Both the position numbers and the translations under genes were made by a program. Below the pieces are notes generated by a model. That model had not been told where the DNA came from, searched no databases, and saw only the letters and a list, made by a program, of their open reading frames with translations. Positions 6,989 to 14,706 of a stretch of DNA of 16,263 bases are shown here, in pieces. How positions within the stretch are numbered: the stretch's first letter is position 1; the number at the start of each line of letters is the position of its first letter. This DNA is from Puniceicoccaceae bacterium (GTDB taxonomy: Bacteria; Verrucomicrobiota; Verrucomicrobiia; Opitutales; Coraliomargaritaceae), in assembly GCA_003567255.1 (NCBI GenBank), contig PWZW01000152.1, positions 1 through 16,263 of the forward strand, read 5' to 3'.

Positions 6989-8224
6989 ATGGCTGAAGTT
7001 AAGGAAATCACAATCGGAGATGTTGCCAAGCGAAGCGTGGATACTGCCGAGTTTGAGGGCGAAACGATGGCCCTTAACATTGGGCCCTCTCACCCCACGA
7101 CTCACGGTGTATTGCGCCTGAAGATGCAACTCGACGGGGATGTGATTAAACATTGTGAGCCAGTACTCGGGTATCTGCACCGAGGTGACGAAAAGATTGC
7201 TGAGAGCATGACTTATAATCAATTCGTGCCCTACACTGACCGGCTCGACTACCTCGCCCCCTTAGCCAATAACGTAACCTACGCCATGGCGGTGGAGCAA
7301 CTTGCCCAGCTCGAAATTCCGGAACGGTGCCAAGCGATCCGGGTGCTCTGTTGCGAATTAGCCCGTATTTCCTCACACCTTCTCGGGGTCGGGGTTTACG
7401 GGATGGATGCAGGCGCGTGGACGGTATTTATGTACACTTTCAGTCAGCGCGAAAAGCTCTACACGCTGTTTGAGGAGCTGACGGGCGCACGCTTCACCAC
7501 TTCTTACACCCGGATTGGGGGCGTGGCGCGGGACATACCCGATGGATGGCTGGGGCGCGTTTCCAAATTTTGTGACCAAGTGCTCCCGGTGATTGACGAG
7601 GTGGATACTTTGCTGATGCGCAACCGAATCTTCATGGAGCGGACCGCGGGAATCGGGGTGATCAGTCGTGAGGATGCCTTGGGGTACGGGCTCACCGGTC
7701 CTAACTTGCGGGCCTCCGGCGTCGATTTAGACCTCCGTAAGGACCGGCCTTACTGCGGTTACGAGAAATACGATTTTGACGTGCCTATCGGGAAAAATGG
7801 CGACTGCTATGATCGGTACCTGATGCGAGGTGAGGAGATACGGCAGAGTGTTCGGATCATCCGCCAAGTTATTGAGGATTTCCCGGATGGTGCCTACTAC
7901 GCAGAAGACGCCAAGAAAATTTTCGCCCCACCAAAGGCGAAAATCCTCACCAGTATGGAGGAGTTGATTCAAAACTTCATGATCGTCACGGAGGGTCCAA
8001 GGATGCCGGAGGGTGAGGTTTACTTTGAAGCGGAAAACCCCAAGGGCGCTTTGGGTTTCTTCATCGTCTCCAAGGGGGGTGGGGTGCCTTATCGTCTAAA
8101 AATTCGCGGTCCTTCGTTTTGTAACCTGAGCATTTTGGAGAAGCTACTCCCCGGGCACTACCTCACAGATGTGACTGTCATCCTGGGGAGTTTGGACTTT
8201 GTGATGGGGGAGTGCGACCGCTAG
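6989..8224 (+). CDS. nuoD: NADH-quinone oxidoreductase subunit D
   Basis: NuoD (49-kDa subunit) forms most of the quinone-binding pocket of complex I next to NuoB and NuoH and is related to the large subunit of NiFe hydrogenases. The 411-residue product is full length. Visible signatures are GPSHPTTHGVLR at 32-43, PVLGYLHRGDEK at 58-69 and RLDYLAPL at 85-92. By alignment spacing, H39 and Y88 correspond to the histidine and tyrosine that contact the quinone head group in characterised complexes. The C-terminus reads DFVMGECDR, close to the usual GEVDR ending but with Cys in place of Val. AAGGA (6973-6977) upstream may serve as a ribosome site. nuoC ends 38 bases before it. Confidence 0.98.
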   Translation: MAEVKEITIGDVAKRSVDTAEFEGETMALNIGPSHPTTHGVLRLKMQLDGDVIKHCEPVLGYLHRGDEKIAESMTYNQFVPYTDRLDYLAPLANNVTYAMAVEQLAQLEIPERCQAIRVLCCELARISSHLLGVGVYGMDAGAWTVFMYTFSQREKLYTLFEELTGARFTTSYTRIGGVARDIPDGWLGRVSKFCDQVLPVIDEVDTLLMRNRIFMERTAGIGVISREDALGYGLTGPNLRASGVDLDLRKDRPYCGYEKYDFDVPIGKNGDCYDRYLMRGEEIRQSVRIIRQVIEDFPDGAYYAEDAKKIFAPPKAKILTSMEELIQNFMIVTEGPRMPEGEVYFEAENPKGALGFFIVSKGGGVPYRLKIRGPSFCNLSILEKLLPGHYLTDVTVILGSLDFVMGECDR

Positions 8225-8235
8225 CCCAGAGAAGG

Positions 8236-8254
8236 AACCCTTAAGCAAAGGGTT
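8236..8254 (+). other. Perfect 7-bp hairpin between nuoD and nuoE
   Basis: AACCCTT (8236-8242) and AAGGGTT (8248-8254) are perfect inverted repeats around a 5-base loop, in the 51-base gap between nuoD and nuoE. No U-run follows (TGCTCA). It is more likely an mRNA-processing or stability element, or a partial pause site, than a full terminator. Confidence 0.45.
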
Positions 8255-8275
8255 TGCTCAAATATTTCGATTACC

Positions 8276-8758
8276 ATGGCGATATTAAACGACGAAAATC
8301 TGGCGAAAGTAGATAAGCTGGTTCCCAAGTATCCGGAAAAGCGATCAGCGACGCTTCCTTTGCTCCACCTTATTCAGGAAGAGCATGGCTATATTTCCAA
8401 CGAAGCGGTGGAGTGGGTTGCCGAGCGTTTGGACCTTTCACCCATCAATGTTTACGAGGTGGTGACGTTTTACCCGATGTTCAAGCAAAAGCCGGGAGGG
8501 AAGTACGCGGTGAAGGTGTGTCGAACCCTCTCCTGTGCCCTCGGCGGAGCATACAAAACCTGCAAGGCCTTCGAAGAAGCTTTGGGCTGCGGTCTTGACC
8601 AGACGAGCGAGGATAAGTTGGCCTCTCTGGAATTTGTCGAGTGCCATGCTAATTGTGGACGTGCTCCAGTCGTTATGGTGGATGAGCAAATGTTTGAGGG
8701 TGTGGATGAAAATGGGGCACGCAAATTGGTTGAGAAGATGCGTGAGGGAACCCTCTAA
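8276..8758 (+). CDS. nuoE: NADH-quinone oxidoreductase subunit E
   Basis: NuoE (24-kDa subunit, thioredoxin-like [2Fe-2S] ferredoxin) belongs to the NADH-oxidising module and carries cluster N1a. This 160-residue product shows the helical N-terminal domain (LPLLHLIQEEHGYIS at 27-41) and the VYEVVTFYPMF segment (59-69). The cluster ligands follow the C-x4-C then C-x3-C pattern: C82 and C87 in CRTLSC, C123 and C127 in CHANC. Length is normal for the family. It precedes nuoF, its direct partner, by 69 bases of AT-rich sequence with no clear ribosome site. Confidence 0.98.
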   Translation: MAILNDENLAKVDKLVPKYPEKRSATLPLLHLIQEEHGYISNEAVEWVAERLDLSPINVYEVVTFYPMFKQKPGGKYAVKVCRTLSCALGGAYKTCKAFEEALGCGLDQTSEDKLASLEFVECHANCGRAPVVMVDEQMFEGVDENGARKLVEKMREGTL

Positions 8759-8827
8759 GCTTCTAAAACGCAGCTAATAACCAAATTTCCAATTCGAAGA
8801 TATTTATCCGGAGCATATTCTTTCATC

Positions 8828-10195
8828 ATGGCCATTAAAGAACACAGACTCATTTTTAAAAACATTGATGTTGAAGGCTACACGAACGACATCGCGTGTT
8901 ACGAAAAGAACGGGGGATATGCGGACCTGAAAAAAGCAATTGGGATGAAGCCGGAGGAGATTTGTAGCGAGGTCATGGACTCGGGCGTGCGTGGTCGGGG
9001 GGGGGCTGGCTTTCCCGCCGGAATGAAATGGAAATTCCTCGACCGTAAATCCGGAAAGCCGATTTACCTTGTCTGTAACGCCGACGAGTCGGAGCCAGGA
9101 ACTTTCAAAGACCGTCAAATCATCCACAAGGATCCTCATCAACTGATTGAGGGCATGATGATTGCCGCCTACGCGATCCAAGCAAAGTTGGCATTCATCT
9201 ATATCCGCGGAGAATTTTTCGAGGGCGCCCGCATCCTCGAACGTGCGATTGAGGAGGCTCGCGAAAAGGGCTATCTGGGTGACGACATTCTCGGCAGCGG
9301 CTATAGTTGTGACATCCTTATCCATCGTGGTGCCGGGGCCTACATATGTGGTGAAGAAACCGGATTAATCGAGTCGCTTGAGGGCAAGCGCCCATATCCG
9401 CGCATTAAACCACCGTATTTTCCAGCCGCCCTCGGCCTTTACCAGTGCCCCACGATTGTGAATAACGTGGAGACCCTTTGCGACGTGAAGCACGTCGTCA
9501 ATATGGGCGGTAAGGCATTTTCCGAAATCGGAACACCCGGCAACACCGGCACGCGGATCTGGTGCGTCTCCGGCCATGTCCAAAAGCCCGGCTACTACGA
9601 GTTTCCCTGTGCCGCCCTTACCTTGGGGGAGCTCATTTACGATGTCTGCGGGGGGCTTCTGCCCGGCCGTTCGTTGAAGGCGGTCATTCCCGGCGGCTCA
9701 TCCTCCAAAGTTCTGCGGGCTGATGAGCGGTTTACGGGCAAACTGAAGGACGGTTCTGAATTTGATTGGGGGATCGAAGACATCCCTATGGATTTCGATA
9801 GCCTGATGGCTGCGGGCTCAATGTCCGGCTCGGGCGGAGTCATCGTGATGGACGACACTACAGATATGGTTGAGGCCCTCGCTAATATTAACTCCTTTTA
9901 CGCCCACGAAAGTTGTGGACAGTGTACCCCTTGTCGGGAAGGTGTGCAGTGGATGAAAAAAGTGACTGGGCGGATGAGCCGCGGTGAGGCTCGCATGGAG
10001 GATGTCGAACTGCTTCGATCCATTGCCGGCCAAATCGAAGGCCGCACGATCTGCGCCTTTGGCGAGGCCGCTTCATGGCCAGTCCAAAGCTTTCTCGCCA
10101 AGTTTAACGACGAGTTTGTCGCAAAGGCCAAGCAACAGGCCGAGCGAAATGCGGGTAGTGAGGCCCCTCAAGCTCTCGAAACCACTCTAATCTAG
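8828..10195 (+). CDS. nuoF: NADH-quinone oxidoreductase subunit F (FMN, NADH site)
   Basis: NuoF (51-kDa subunit) binds NADH and FMN and passes electrons to cluster N3. The glycine-rich FMN/NADH motif GRGGAGFPAG is at 56-65, with CNADESEPGTFKDR at 83-96 and GAGAYICGEETGL at 168-180, both standard for the family. The N3 [4Fe-4S] ligands are C363, C366 and C369 (ESCGQCTPCREG) plus C409 (TICAFGE). At 455 residues it is somewhat longer than the core family because of an Ala/Lys/Glu-rich C-terminal tail after about residue 430. It acts with NuoE upstream and NuoG downstream; the three genes form the complete NADH-dehydrogenase module. Confidence 0.98.
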   Translation: MAIKEHRLIFKNIDVEGYTNDIACYEKNGGYADLKKAIGMKPEEICSEVMDSGVRGRGGAGFPAGMKWKFLDRKSGKPIYLVCNADESEPGTFKDRQIIHKDPHQLIEGMMIAAYAIQAKLAFIYIRGEFFEGARILERAIEEAREKGYLGDDILGSGYSCDILIHRGAGAYICGEETGLIESLEGKRPYPRIKPPYFPAALGLYQCPTIVNNVETLCDVKHVVNMGGKAFSEIGTPGNTGTRIWCVSGHVQKPGYYEFPCAALTLGELIYDVCGGLLPGRSLKAVIPGGSSSKVLRADERFTGKLKDGSEFDWGIEDIPMDFDSLMAAGSMSGSGGVIVMDDTTDMVEALANINSFYAHESCGQCTPCREGVQWMKKVTGRMSRGEARMEDVELLRSIAGQIEGRTICAFGEAASWPVQSFLAKFNDEFVAKAKQQAERNAGSEAPQALETTLI

Positions 10196-10200
10196 CCATC

Positions 10201-10222
10201 GGATCATTCTCGGAGACGATCC
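10201..10222 (+). other. Hairpin between nuoF and nuoG
   Basis: GGATC (10201-10205) pairs with GATCC (10218-10222), and inside it TCT (10208-10210) pairs with AGA (10214-10216) around CGG. A short TTT follows. It starts 5 bases after the nuoF stop and ends 17 bases before the nuoG ATG. A weak pause, processing or partial termination site is possible; full termination inside the operon is unlikely. Confidence 0.35.
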
Positions 10223-10239
10223 TTTAACCTATTTCACAA

Positions 10240-11961
10240 ATGAGCGCAGACGCAAAAGCAGAGACCATCACCATCAATGTGGATGGGGTCGATAGAGAGG
10301 TTCCCAAGGGCGCGAACCTGATTGATGCCATTGAGCAACTGGGTGAGGAAATCCCTCATTATTGCTACCACCCCAAGCTCTCAGTGGTCGGAAACTGTCG
10401 GATGTGCTTGGTTGAATTAGGCATGCCTATGCGTGACCGCGCGACGGGTGAGCCTGTGCTCGATGATGATGGCGTCCAAAAAATAGGGTGGATGCCAAAA
10501 CCGGGAATTGCTTGTTCAACGACGGTGGCTCCGGGGATGCACATCAAAACGAAATCCCAAGTGGTGAAGGACTGCCGCAACGGGGTGATGGAGTTTCTCT
10601 TGCTCAACCACCCTCTGGATTGCCCGATTTGCGACCAGGCCGGGGAGTGCCGCTTGCAGGAGTTCGCGACTGATTATGGGCGTGGCTACAGTCGATATAC
10701 CGAGGCGAAAAATGTTAAGCCGAAGCGGACGCGCATTGGGCCGCGGATCATGCTGGACGACGAACGCTGCATCCTTTGTTCACGCTGTATTCGGTTCAGC
10801 AAGGAAATCGCGAACGATGATGTGCTTGGGTTCATTGACCGGGGTAGTTACAGCACGCTGACCACCTATCCAGGCAAGCAGCTCGAAAATAACTATTCGC
10901 TGAACACGGTCGATATTTGTCCGGTCGGCGCCCTCACGAGCACAGACTTCCGCTTTAAAATGAGGGTCTGGTTCCTTAAGGCTGTACCAAGTATTTGCAC
11001 CGAAAGTAGTGTGGGCGCAAACACCGAGGTCTGGAGCCGGGAAGGGAAAATTTATCGGATCACTCCGCGCCGAAACGATGCCGTTAATGATACCTGGATG
11101 ACCGACTCTGGCCGCGCCCTCTATAAGCAAGTTGAGGCCGATAATCGCCTGCGCGCGTATCAGGTCGATGGGAAGGCCTCTTCTTTCGACGCGGCAATTG
11201 CCGCCGCCATTGCGCAGATGAAGCAGGGCAAAACCGCAGTCGTTGCCTCTGCCCGAGCCTCCCTTGAGGAACAGTTTCTTCTCTCCCAAATGGTGGAGGC
11301 CACCGCCGCGGTCAGGGTGGATATGGTGAGTCACTATGGCGATGGAGACCACTTACTCCTTTCCGAGGATCGGACGCCTAACCTGCGGGGCGCTCTCCTT
11401 ACCGGTTTGATCAATGACTTGCCGGATGCGCGGTTGGATGGCCTCGGTAAGGCGATTGACGCCGGGGAGGTGGATACCCTCTTTGTTGTCCATGAGGATC
11501 TGGCCGCCGCCGGGCTGACAGATGCACAAATCGCCAAGGTTAAGGTCATCTACGCAGGCATTGAGGAAAATAGTTCCAGCGCGAACGCGAAAGTTAGCTT
11601 CCCTCTACTCACCGTCTTTGAAAAGGAAGGAAGTTTTGTGAACCAGAACTTCCGGGTACAGAAATTCCACAACGCCATCCCGGCACCTCGCGGAGTCGTC
11701 TACGACCTCCACTTGCTTGAGACTTTGCGCGCTCACATGGTCGGAGAAAGCCCGACACGTCCTACAGTTCCCGCAGTTTGGGAGTTGATGGCTCAGAAAA
11801 TAACATGCCTGCATGGACTTGATTTTCGGGGTCTCGGAGATCTCGGCGTCGGCGTTGATGCCGGCCGCTTCGCAAGCCTTCCTTTCGTCGAGAGCAAGAA
11901 TCTCAAACATGATCCGGAGAAAAGGTCAAAATTAGGAGTTGAGGCGGGAGCCACAGCCTGA
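10240..11961 (+). CDS. nuoG: NADH-quinone oxidoreductase subunit G, short form lacking cluster N7
   Basis: NuoG (75-kDa subunit) carries several clusters linking NuoF to NuoI. The N-terminal ferredoxin part holds N1b ligands C42, C53, C56 and C92. H124, C128, C131 and C137 fit the His-ligated N5 centre, and C177, C180, C183 and C227 fit N4. The following molybdopterin-oxidoreductase-like domain has the sequence SICTESSVGANTEVW (251-265) and WMTDSGR (286-292). Only C253 remains of the four cysteines that bind the optional N7 cluster in E. coli-type proteins, so N7 is absent, as in mitochondrial homologues. At 573 residues the C-terminal domain is much reduced compared with the roughly 900-residue E. 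coli form. The end of the domain (FEKEGSFVNQNFRVQ) is still typical. Confidence 0.97.
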   Translation: MSADAKAETITINVDGVDREVPKGANLIDAIEQLGEEIPHYCYHPKLSVVGNCRMCLVELGMPMRDRATGEPVLDDDGVQKIGWMPKPGIACSTTVAPGMHIKTKSQVVKDCRNGVMEFLLLNHPLDCPICDQAGECRLQEFATDYGRGYSRYTEAKNVKPKRTRIGPRIMLDDERCILCSRCIRFSKEIANDDVLGFIDRGSYSTLTTYPGKQLENNYSLNTVDICPVGALTSTDFRFKMRVWFLKAVPSICTESSVGANTEVWSREGKIYRITPRRNDAVNDTWMTDSGRALYKQVEADNRLRAYQVDGKASSFDAAIAAAIAQMKQGKTAVVASARASLEEQFLLSQMVEATAAVRVDMVSHYGDGDHLLLSEDRTPNLRGALLTGLINDLPDARLDGLGKAIDAGEVDTLFVVHEDLAAAGLTDAQIAKVKVIYAGIEENSSSANAKVSFPLLTVFEKEGSFVNQNFRVQKFHNAIPAPRGVVYDLHLLETLRAHMVGESPTRPTVPAVWELMAQKITCLHGLDFRGLGDLGVGVDAGRFASLPFVESKNLKHDPEKRSKLGVEAGATA

Positions 11962-12014
11962 ATGCTCGGATGAGTTTATGCGTCTGACGCGGCTTAGAAA
12001 CACAACTGACTACC

Positions 12015-13112
12015 ATGGACTGGATTCCTAACTTTTTATTACCTTTTTTCTATGCGGTCACCATGATCGTGGCGGTCATGACGATCGCCGGATACTCGGT
12101 GCTGGCCGAGCGCAAGGTGTCTGGTTGGATCCAACATCGGGTCGGTCCCAACCGTACGGCCTTGCCGATCGTTGGCAGCATTCCAATTATCGGACCTTTT
12201 CTCACTAAGCTCGGTATTTTCCAACCTTTGGCCGACGGCCTGAAATTCCTTTTTAAAGAGGATATCATGCCGGGGCACGTGCGCAAAGGCTACTACTTTG
12301 CAGCGCCCATCATCGCCTTGGTTCCGGCGCTCACCACGATGGTCGTTTTGCCCTTCGGGCAATATGTCGATGCAGACGGTGTTACTCAGCCACTGGTCCT
12401 GGCTAATGTCGACATTGGCATCCTTTTCATCCTGGCAGTCTCGTCACTCGGAGTTTACGGCATCGTTCTCGCAGGGTGGTCTGCAAATAGTAAATACCCG
12501 TTTCTCGGAGGCATTCGCTCTTCGGCGCAGATGGTTTCGTACGAGTTGGCGATGGGTCTTTCCATCCTCCCTGTGTTTATGTGGGCGGCCGCTCCCGGTG
12601 CGGATTATGGCTTAAGCCTTTACGGTGTGGTGCGCTCGCAAGATGGCCTTTGGCTCGGAATTTGGCAGCCGATCTCGGCAATGATTTTCCTGATTGCTGT
12701 TTTCGCAGAGTCCAACCGGCTTCCGTTCGATATGGCCGAATCGGAAACTGACTTGGTGGGTGGTTTCCACACTGAGTACGGTTCGTTTAAATTCGGTCTG
12801 TTTTTCGTCGCCGAGTATGCCCACATCGTGATCGGTTCGGCCGTTTTTGTACTGCTTTTCATGGGCGGCTGGAACTTTTTACCTTTCGTCGCCTCGCCAT
12901 GGCCGGATGGGGTGATCGGGGCGGTGCTCTCTGTGCTTTGGTTTCTCTTCAAGATCTTTGCCATGATCTTTTTCTTTATCTGGGTGCGCTGGACGCTTCC
13001 GCGCTTTCGGTACGATCAGGTGATGCGCCTCGGCTGGAATATCCTCCTTCCGCTCGCCGTCGGTAACCTGATCTTCAACGCCCTCTTGATTGCCATTCAC
13101 GACCGCCTCTAA
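12015..13112 (+). CDS. nuoH: NADH-quinone oxidoreductase subunit H
   Basis: NuoH is the membrane subunit of complex I that closes the quinone chamber and links electron transfer to the proton pumps. The 365-residue product has about eight membrane helices. Family signatures are AERKVSGWIQHRVGPNR at 31-47, ADGLKFLFKED at 73-83, SNSKYP-like ANSKYPFLGG at 157-166, and the acidic loop NRLPFDMAESETDLVGG at 234-250 followed by FHTEYGSFKF. The C-terminal WVRWTLPRFRYDQ (323-335) is also conserved. It is the only membrane-arm subunit in this cluster. The gene is 53 bases after nuoG and 42 before nuoI. Confidence 0.98.
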   Translation: MDWIPNFLLPFFYAVTMIVAVMTIAGYSVLAERKVSGWIQHRVGPNRTALPIVGSIPIIGPFLTKLGIFQPLADGLKFLFKEDIMPGHVRKGYYFAAPIIALVPALTTMVVLPFGQYVDADGVTQPLVLANVDIGILFILAVSSLGVYGIVLAGWSANSKYPFLGGIRSSAQMVSYELAMGLSILPVFMWAAAPGADYGLSLYGVVRSQDGLWLGIWQPISAMIFLIAVFAESNRLPFDMAESETDLVGGFHTEYGSFKFGLFFVAEYAHIVIGSAVFVLLFMGGWNFLPFVASPWPDGVIGAVLSVLWFLFKIFAMIFFFIWVRWTLPRFRYDQVMRLGWNILLPLAVGNLIFNALLIAIHDRL

Positions 13113-13154
13113 GGGACGGTTGCAATTTCCTCCGCAAACGAATAAGGTTCCCCT

Positions 13155-13700
13155 ATGGCTAAGACAAAAGTACTCGAACGAAAGCCACTTTCTCTCGCAG
13201 AGCGTACCTATCTTCCACAGATCGCATCTGGCTTGAAAACTACGCTGGGTAATATGCTGAAGCCAAATGTAACGCTTCAATACCCAGAGGAACGGCCAGT
13301 CATTCCGGAAAATTATCGCGGGGTGCCCACCTTGGTGCGCGATCCCGAAGGCCGGGAGAAGTGTGTTTCTTGTCAGCTTTGTGAGTTTGTCTGCCCACCC
13401 AAGGCAATCCGCATCACCCCCGGTGAGATTTCTGAGGGAAGCGATACCGAACACGTTGAAAAGGCGCCGGAAGAGTTCGAGATCAACATGCTACGCTGCA
13501 TTTACTGTGGACTATGCCAAGAGGTGTGTCCGGAGGAAGCGATCTTCCTTCAGGATATCTTTTCTGTTTCCGGCTATAGCCGAGAGGAAATGATCAACAA
13601 AAAGGATAAGCTGTACGAGTTGGGAGGAACACTCCCGGATCGCCACCGGAAATGGGATAAGAAAAAGGCGGCTGAAATCAACGGTCCCGCGCACCACTAA
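13155..13700 (+). CDS. nuoI: NADH-quinone oxidoreductase subunit I
   Basis: NuoI (23-kDa, TYKY family) is an 8Fe ferredoxin-like subunit that relays electrons from NuoG to NuoB through clusters N6a and N6b. Two C-x2-C-x2-C-x3-CP motifs are visible: C70, C73, C76, C80 in the first and C115, C118, C121, C125 in the second. The N-terminal amphipathic stretch and the TLQYPEERP segment (40-48) are typical. The 181-residue length is normal, with a Lys-rich tail ending in GPAHH. AAGG about ten bases upstream can serve as ribosome site. It is the last nuo gene here; nuoJ, usually next, is absent and trpC follows after 166 bases. Confidence 0.98.
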   Translation: MAKTKVLERKPLSLAERTYLPQIASGLKTTLGNMLKPNVTLQYPEERPVIPENYRGVPTLVRDPEGREKCVSCQLCEFVCPPKAIRITPGEISEGSDTEHVEKAPEEFEINMLRCIYCGLCQEVCPEEAIFLQDIFSVSGYSREEMINKKDKLYELGGTLPDRHRKWDKKKAAEINGPAHH

Positions 13701-13716
13701 ACGGGTTGTGTCCGTG

Positions 13717-13796
13717 CGCCCGCTCCTGTTGTGAGGGCGGATGGGTGGGTGAGTTCGATTAATGGCAAGCGCAGTCTTTCGGGTTTTGCCTGTTTT
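13717..13796 (+). terminator. Candidate end of nuo transcript (two weak hairpins)
   Basis: CGCCC (13717-13721) pairs with GGGCG (13735-13739), and part of the adjoining CTC/GAG can extend the stem through a bulge; no U-run follows. Further on, GGCAA (13764-13768) pairs with TTGCC (13786-13790) and is followed by TGTTTT. Either could end the nuo transcript before trpC. The rest of the 166-base gap to 13866 is pyrimidine-rich and shows no clear promoter. Confidence 0.33.
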
Positions 13797-13866
13797 ACCT
13801 TTAACCTTACCTTCTTTCAGCTGAGCCTACGTACCAAGCAGACACTCTCCCGACTTTAAGAAAATT

Positions 13867-14661
13867 ATGGACAAGCTAGCTGAAATTATGGCCGCGAAGC
13901 AGCGGGAAATTGCCGAGTATGTGAGGCCAGTGAGTGAGCGGGAGCTCAGCGCACTTGCCACGGCAACCGTCGGAGGCAGCCGATTTGGTGCAGTGCTGTC
14001 GCGGGACGATCGCCTTTCAGTGATTGCTGAAATCAAGCGCAGGTCACCCTCGGCTGGTGCCATCGCTGAATCCATCAATGCGGTCGAACAGGCAAAAGTC
14101 TATGCTGCGGCCGGTGCTGATTGCTTCTCGATCTTAACGGATGGCCCTTATTTCGGTGGAACGATGGCTGATTTGCGTGAAGTGACTGACTTTCTTCTTG
14201 AGGGTAAACTCGAGATTCCGTGCCTTCGCAAAGACTTTATGCTGCATCCGATTCAAGTGGTTGAAGCTGCCAAGGCCGGGGCCAGCGCAATACTTATTAT
14301 TGTTCGTGCTTTGTCGGATGAAACGATTAAGGAGCTGTTTGCAGCAGCGACACTGGCTGGCTTGGATGCGCTTTTTGAAATCCACGAGGAGCCGGAGCTG
14401 GAACGGGCCGTACGTCTGGACGCCAAGATTATTGGCGTGAACAATCGGGATCTGAAACGTTTTCAAACGGATATGGCCATAAGTGAAAAGCTCATTCCGC
14501 AGATTCCAAGTTCCTGCGTGAAGATTAGTGAGAGTGGGATTTTTACCCCCGAGGATGCAGCGCGTGCCCGGGCTTGTGGGGCAGATGCGATCTTGGTCGG
14601 GGAAGCGCTGATGCGCGCTGAAGATACCCAGAGTTTGATGCGTGCCTTCCATCAGGCTTAG
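13867..14661 (+). CDS. trpC: Indole-3-glycerol-phosphate synthase
   Basis: TrpC is a cytosolic TIM-barrel enzyme that closes the indole ring in tryptophan synthesis, converting CdRP to indole-3-glycerol phosphate with loss of CO2 and water. All expected active-site motifs are present in 264 residues: VIAEIKRRSPSAG at 52-64 (K57), SILTDGPYFGG at 88-98, CLRKDFMLHPIQ at 119-130 (K122, catalytic lysine), E171 in FEIHEE, VNNRDL at 191-196 (N192), SESGI at 221-225 and ILVGEALM at 242-249. It is a stand-alone enzyme, not fused to TrpF, and no other trp gene lies in the window. The nearby genes do not share its pathway, so it appears detached from a trp operon. Confidence 0.97.
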   Translation: MDKLAEIMAAKQREIAEYVRPVSERELSALATATVGGSRFGAVLSRDDRLSVIAEIKRRSPSAGAIAESINAVEQAKVYAAAGADCFSILTDGPYFGGTMADLREVTDFLLEGKLEIPCLRKDFMLHPIQVVEAAKAGASAILIIVRALSDETIKELFAAATLAGLDALFEIHEEPELERAVRLDAKIIGVNNRDLKRFQTDMAISEKLIPQIPSSCVKISESGIFTPEDAARARACGADAILVGEALMRAEDTQSLMRAFHQA

Positions 14662-14706
14662 CCCGGGAACCACACTTTTTGTATTGCTTCTGAAGCACTC
14701 GCTCCC

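Noticed and set aside
8804..9325. Minus-strand open frame of 173 codons across the nuoF start
   Set aside because: It is antisense to the highly conserved FMN-binding region of nuoF, and no protein features were recognised.
10780..11352. Minus-strand open frame of 190 codons inside nuoG
   Set aside because: It lies fully within nuoG, antisense, with no motif; nuoG cluster ligands and domain order are intact on the plus strand.
13155..13700. NuoI as a stand-alone ferredoxin or hydrogenase-type subunit
   Set aside because: Its N-terminal segment, length, twin 4Fe-4S spacing and position after nuoH all match NuoI.
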